From Chloroflexota bacterium (GTDB lineage Bacteria; Chloroflexota; UBA11872; UBA12225): DNA of 39,649 bases. Positions 35,452 through 39,649 of the stretch are shown piece after piece. The first letter of the stretch is position 1. Every line of letters starts with the position of its first letter. The stretch spans positions 1 to 39,649 of the forward strand of contig CANFGH010000019.1 of assembly GCA_947446285.1 (NCBI GenBank). Reading direction: 5' to 3'. The notes under the pieces were generated by a model that was given only the letters and a program-made list of their open reading frames with translations, was not told the DNA's origin and ran no database searches. Position numbers and translations under genes: made by a program.

Positions 35452-36627
35452 TCACGGTTCAGAGATGAGTGCCTGAAGGTGACGGCTTGCGACAACGGGG
35501 CGTGAACCGATGCCATCAATCTCAATGCTCGTTGCGAAGACCTCTACCTCGGATGGGAGCTGCACCAGGTACGGAAGCACTCCCGTAACCCGGACAACAC
35601 GTCCTGCACCCGGACCGTTTCGAACCCTCGCCGTCGAGATCCCTCCAACAGTAACCGGAGGAGGCATTCCGCCCGAGGGTCCGTCCAGTGTGGCGAGCAG
35701 CTCCGGAGCTGAACCCGGCTCATACCCAAGTAGGGAGACTGGCCTTCCATTTAAGGACGCTACTCGCTCCCATATCTGGGTCGGGCACGCGTCCTCGCCG
35801 ACCGATAGCAAGACGATCGTCAGCGGCGGCGCCGGATCGTACGCAGGTGAGCCGAAACGCGGGCGCGTCAGGGGCCACAGCACGTCATCCCATCCAAGAC
35901 GGGACACGGCACCTGGAACAATCCCCGAGGCCAGAACCCCGACGGCACCGCGGGTCGGCAACTGCCGCGCCGTGGTCTCGTCAAGCGGGAAGGAACATGC
36001 GACGATCGACCCGGTCAAGTCCATCGGGATTTGGGTCGGTGCCGAGGCCACAATCAGACGGCCAGCGACCGAGCGTCCTGCGCCCGCAACCCCGGAGATT
36101 GAAACGGCATTGCCCTCAACGAGCACGCTGTCGGCGAACACGCCAACCACCTGACCACCGACGTGCGCGTACACCTGCGTCTCCGTCGCCGAGCCCGCGA
36201 CATACGCGACTCCAGAAGTCGTCGAGAAGTAGATGAATGTCCCGGTTGCCGGCGAGACAATCCGGCGACGCCTTTGCCCGAAGAACAGGCGCTGTTCCGC
36301 AAGAAGGTCACCTTCGGCGAGTTGCTCGCCGATGTTACGGACAAGCATCTTCACGACCTGCTCAGGCGCCACACCAAGCGCTCCGGCAACATCAATCGCC
36401 CGTACGCGGCCGTTGCGGAAGATTGTTGCCACGTTGTGGCTCGCCGCGACCGTTGCCCCATTCTGGACGACGCACGCACCGCGCTCGCCGGTCCACCGGC
36501 GCCACCGGCGGAGGCGACCACGCTCCACGACTGCCCGGCGTCGAGGTAAATCGTCCCGAACCGGCTCGGGTACCGTGCCCTCGTTCGTCTCGAGAAATCG
36601 CGCCAGTTCCTGAGTTGTCGCGGTCAT
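35452..36627 (-). CDS. Hypothetical protein with barrel-sandwich/lipoyl-like segment, downstream of the MutL-like gene
   Basis: VVKMLVRNIGEQLAEGDLLAEQRLFFGQRRRRIVSPATGTFIYFSTTSGVAYV; same strand as the MutL-like gene. Confidence 0.6.
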   Translation of the reverse strand: MTATTQELARFLETNEGTVPEPVRDDLPRRRAVVERGRLRRWRRWTGERGACVVQNGATVAASHNVATIFRNGRVRAIDVAGALGVAPEQVVKMLVRNIGEQLAEGDLLAEQRLFFGQRRRRIVSPATGTFIYFSTTSGVAYVAGSATETQVYAHVGGQVVGVFADSVLVEGNAVSISGVAGAGRSVAGRLIVASAPTQIPMDLTGSIVACSFPLDETTARQLPTRGAVGVLASGIVPGAVSRLGWDDVLWPLTRPRFGSPAYDPAPPLTIVLLSVGEDACPTQIWERVASLNGRPVSLLGYEPGSAPELLATLDGPSGGMPPPVTVGGISTARVRNGPGAGRVVRVTGVLPYLVQLPSEVEVFATSIEIDGIGSRPVVASRHLQALISEP

Positions 36628-36674
36628 CGGTTGCTTTCCACGTGCACCGGGCCCACAATCGGGAGGTGGGCAGG

Positions 36675-36710
36675 ACCCGCCCCCACAACGGGCCTCGGGT
36701 GGGGGCGGGT
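36675..36710. other. Strong intercistronic hairpin
   Basis: ACCCGCCCCCAC-N12-GTGGGGGCGGGT, 12-bp perfect stem, between the MutL-like gene and the downstream ORF. Confidence 0.7.
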
Positions 36711-36720
36711 TCTCGCAGTA

Positions 36721-38499
36721 CTAACCGTCAGCCCTGCCATTCTCAACGAATGACAGGGCAGGATACGCGCGCAGTGCTTGGAACCACTGCAACAGTTTCG
36801 CCTGCCGCTTCTCATCGTCGTCTGGCAGCACAAGCGGGCGTCCCCGGCAATCGATGACGATGCCAACGGCACCGCCTTGCACCTCGACCCGAGGCGCCGC
36901 CGCCTCTCCCTTGCCCAATCCCACATCGAAGTCGCGGGACGGATAGAGCTTGAGCGCCGCCCGCTCGCCAATCGGCAAGGGGAGGATCTCGATCACCCCG
37001 AATGGCACATCCACGTGCAGTGGCGCCCGATCACTGTAGATGACCTCCACGCGGATGGCGGTATCCCCCTCGTGACCCTTCCCCTCCGGAGCGACGCAAA
37101 TGCCAAGGCTTAGCAACACATCGTGTTCAAGGTCAGTTCCGACCGCGAGGCTGCCCCCCATGTAACCCAGGACGCCGAGCAATGCCATTGAGGTGGATCG
37201 ATCGAGCGCGAGTTGGGTCAACCGTGTCGGTTCGGCTGCGTCAAGCATCTGCAAGACTGCCTGGGCCAAACGCGGCGTGCGGGCCAGCGCACCGCCACTC
37301 CCGATCAGCAGGTCCGGAGGCGGTATCGAGGCCAAGCCACGTGATCCCCCGCGCCACGTCCGGTCAGGTTCAAAGCGACGGCCGAGGCGTTCAAGCGTCG
37401 CCCGCAACGCCTCTCTTCCGAAGGCGTGATCGATGAGTAACTCTCGCACCGTGACGGGCACACGCCAGGGGGTCATCTGCGCCTGCCTCGCGTGCGCGAG
37501 CAACTGCGCGTCGTCAATGTCAAAAGGAAGCCACCGGGAAATCGCGGACGCGCCAACCTCCCTCAGCAGCGCCAGGCGCCCCGTGGCGGCACCAACGTCA
37601 TCCCGGACGACATTTACCCCGCGCCTTGCATTGAGCATTCCGGTATAGGTCGACGCCATCGTGTACGTGGCACCGCTGTGCACGGCAAGGACATCGACGT
37701 CATAACGATCGGCCACGTTTCGCGCGGCCACGAAGATGCCGTGCAACGACGAATGAATGATCATGCCCCCAGACGGACTGGTCAGCGGTTCCCGATCCAC
37801 GGGATCGGACCATCTCTGATAAAGGGATTCCATGATTCGGCGACCGACGGCCTGCAGGATCGGTTGCGGTTCCGGTCTTGTCAGCTGGTGCCTGCCCGGC
37901 AGGTAGTTGTCGATCATCAGTTTGAGTGAGTCGAACTGCCTGATGTCACCGGCAAGGATCAGATAGGGAACGGTACCCGCCATTCCGAGACCGACCGATT
38001 CGGCAACCGCGCGTGCGCGTTCGTGGTCGAGCCCCCGGGAACCCGACATCAGTACGACAATGTCTGGGGAACCGCTTTCCAGGAAGGCACCGATCACGTC
38101 GGGATTGAGGCCCGCGCCATCAAGGACCATGGGATCCAAAAGAACAAGAGGCAGGGTCTCCAGTTCTGCAGTTGCGACCGCAGCATCCTCTGGCGACGGC
38201 GCAATCACCGCCACCCTTGGCAGCGATCCAGCAGACGTAATCAGCGCGCGTTCCCGTGGCGCATCTGCCCACGTCCGGCCACCCGCCTCAAGGCATTGGT
38301 TGAGTGCCCGGGTTAGCGCACCTCGGACGTCGGGTAGTCCATCGTCCCCAAGCGTTGAGCACTCGCCGATCGATACAAGCCGACGCGACCCCGCCACGAG
38401 TTCAAGCAGGTAGGCGCGCGTGACCACGGTGCCCACATCGACCGCTAGGATCGGTTCTCGGGTTACCACTGGGTCCGAGACATTGTTTACCGCCGTCAA
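36721..38499 (-). CDS. MutL/GlmL-like glutamate mutase accessory ASKHA ATPase
   Basis: ILAVDVGTVVTRAYLLE; VVLMSGSRGLDHERARAVAE; LLIGSGGALARTPRLAQAVLQMLDA; overall MutL-family layout. Confidence 0.85.
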   Translation of the reverse strand: MTAVNNVSDPVVTREPILAVDVGTVVTRAYLLELVAGSRRLVSIGECSTLGDDGLPDVRGALTRALNQCLEAGGRTWADAPRERALITSAGSLPRVAVIAPSPEDAAVATAELETLPLVLLDPMVLDGAGLNPDVIGAFLESGSPDIVVLMSGSRGLDHERARAVAESVGLGMAGTVPYLILAGDIRQFDSLKLMIDNYLPGRHQLTRPEPQPILQAVGRRIMESLYQRWSDPVDREPLTSPSGGMIIHSSLHGIFVAARNVADRYDVDVLAVHSGATYTMASTYTGMLNARRGVNVVRDDVGAATGRLALLREVGASAISRWLPFDIDDAQLLAHARQAQMTPWRVPVTVRELLIDHAFGREALRATLERLGRRFEPDRTWRGGSRGLASIPPPDLLIGSGGALARTPRLAQAVLQMLDAAEPTRLTQLALDRSTSMALLGVLGYMGGSLAVGTDLEHDVLLSLGICVAPEGKGHEGDTAIRVEVIYSDRAPLHVDVPFGVIEILPLPIGERAALKLYPSRDFDVGLGKGEAAAPRVEVQGGAVGIVIDCRGRPLVLPDDDEKRQAKLLQWFQALRAYPALSFVENGRADG

Positions 38500-38608
38500 G
38501 CGAGTTCCTCCGGCGTCGGCCGACGCGGACGCCGCACCGTTGCGGACGCCACCGCTGTGCGGCCGAGGATATCACCAGTTCCCGGGAAGGCATCCAGACC
38601 CGGGAACA

Positions 38609-39124
38609 TCAGTTCCGGCGTGCCTGGTGTTCAAGCTTGTCGAGCACCTGCGAGAGGTGGCTCAGGGTCATCGCGCTCCGTCGACGTCCGCGCTCAACCT
38701 CGGCGACGAGGCCTCGCGAACAGTGCGCCGCGTGCGCCACGGCCGCCTGGGAAATCCCAAGTGCCTCGCGGCGGCTCCTGAGCGTCTCGCCAGTGACCGC
38801 ATCCGACGGCGCGGCCCAGTCCCCATCCGGAAGCGTCCACTCCCCGCGGCTTCGTGCCGCGCTACGTCCAGCCGTCGCTGCCCGAGGCGCCGGCGCATCA
38901 ATGACCGGCATTGCACCATTCGACGCGGGCACGCCGACTTTCGCCTGGATCGTGGCAAGCCTGACCACCGCGACCTGCAACGCCTCGTGGATTGCCTCGA
39001 AGACCGAACGAAGTTGCCGGATCTCCTGGGTGACGGATTCAATATTTTCGGAGTCGTTCATCTTCACGGGCTGCGCGATTGCCACGGACTGAGTTCCTTT
39101 CATCAGGAAGGGCAAACCGGGCAC
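38609..39124 (-). CDS. XRE-family helix-turn-helix protein with N-terminal coiled-coil-like region
   Basis: LRSRREALGISQAAVAHAAHCSRGLVAEVERGRRRSAMTLSHLSQVLDKLE. Confidence 0.85.
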   Translation of the reverse strand: MPGLPFLMKGTQSVAIAQPVKMNDSENIESVTQEIRQLRSVFEAIHEALQVAVVRLATIQAKVGVPASNGAMPVIDAPAPRAATAGRSAARSRGEWTLPDGDWAAPSDAVTGETLRSRREALGISQAAVAHAAHCSRGLVAEVERGRRRSAMTLSHLSQVLDKLEHQARRN

Positions 39125-39407
39125 CGTGCCAGATCCTCAAGACCCCATCACCCGAATGGCCGGCTAGCCCGGGTTCGCATGACACGCCAGTGATCCACCC
39201 ACCGGGAAACACTCACTCCGCGCATCTCACGATGGGCAGGAATGCCCGCACCCGGTCACGACACGAAATGTCCAAGCCAACGGACGCCAATTGCGCGCAC
39301 ATTATGTCGCATAGCGCGGCATTGCCGCTAATCGCCGCGGCACAATCCCCGGCTCGGACAACCCCGCGTAAATCTCTTGAAGCACGCTTGGTGATCCTTT
39401 GGTTCGG

Positions 39408-39649
39408 TGTTGTCTCTCACAAGGTTGTTGACAGGGCAGCGAGGCGGGAGAGGGGGGTGAGGCCCTTGATGCCGAGGTGTGGTCGGTCATTGTTGTAATA
39501 CTTCACGAAGGCGTCCAGTGCACGTTGACGCTCGTCCTCGCTCGCCAGCGGGCGCAGGTACAGGCATTCGCGCAGGACGGTCTGGAACCAGCGCTCGACC
39601 TTCCCGTTCGTCTGTGGCCGGTACGGCCGGGTCCGGCGGGCACCCACAC
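39408..39649 (-). mobile_element. IS481-like insertion sequence, partial (continues past window)
   Basis: Transposase C-terminus plus candidate terminal sequence TGTTGTCTCTCACAAGGTTGTTGACAG from 39408. Confidence 0.75.
39417..39649 (-). CDS. IS481-family transposase, C-terminal part (truncated by window edge)
   Basis: TRPYRPQTNGKVERWFQTVLRECLYLRPLASEDERQRALDAFVKYYNNDRPHLGIKGLTPLSRLAAL (DDE integrase C-terminal signature). Confidence 0.92.
   Translation of the reverse strand, partial: VGARRTRPYRPQTNGKVERWFQTVLRECLYLRPLASEDERQRALDAFVKYYNNDRPHLGIKGLTPLSRLAALSTTL

Noticed and set aside
1-39649. CRISPR array, prophage, toxin-antitoxin or classical defence system
   Set aside because: No regularly spaced direct repeats, Cas, phage structural, nuclease/methylase or TA motifs seen; the MazG-like gene at 23803-24186 looks like a solo pyrophosphohydrolase.

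Overview
The window is a high-GC bacterial chromosome segment. Gene content suggests Chloroflexota/Thermomicrobia-like ancestry, but that is inference. It is mostly chromosomal housekeeping and metabolic genes in short operons, plus the end of an IS481-type element at the right edge. Recognisable content: tRNA-Gln and tRNA-Ala; a NadD-like nucleotidyltransferase and a CinA/PncC-like amidase; two solute-binding lipoproteins; an ACT-malic enzyme; a GT2 glycosyltransferase; a phosphatase-like/TM/beta-propeller protein; lexA with a good SOS box; galT-galK; rplU-rpmA; rpiA; a photobiology cluster (photolyase + DUF2256, renalase-like FAD oxidoreductase, DUF1761, FeS-type cryptochrome/photolyase); an Amidoligase_2 family enzyme; aroQ; a MazG-like protein; a PLP aminotransferase; a three-gene ABC-2 exporter; argS with an atypical HIGH region; a peptidoglycan-recycling operon (anmK-nagK-murQ-nagB); and an XRE - MutL/GlmL-like ATPase - barrel-sandwich-like protein operon. 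No CRISPR array, prophage or rRNA was seen. The most interesting candidates are the orphan amidoligase, the light-repair cluster, a second LexA-like operator upstream of a small two-TM protein, the MutL-like/carrier-like operon without a mutase, the degenerate phosphatase-propeller protein divergent from lexA, and the ArgRS signature. All family calls come from reading motifs; no database search was run.
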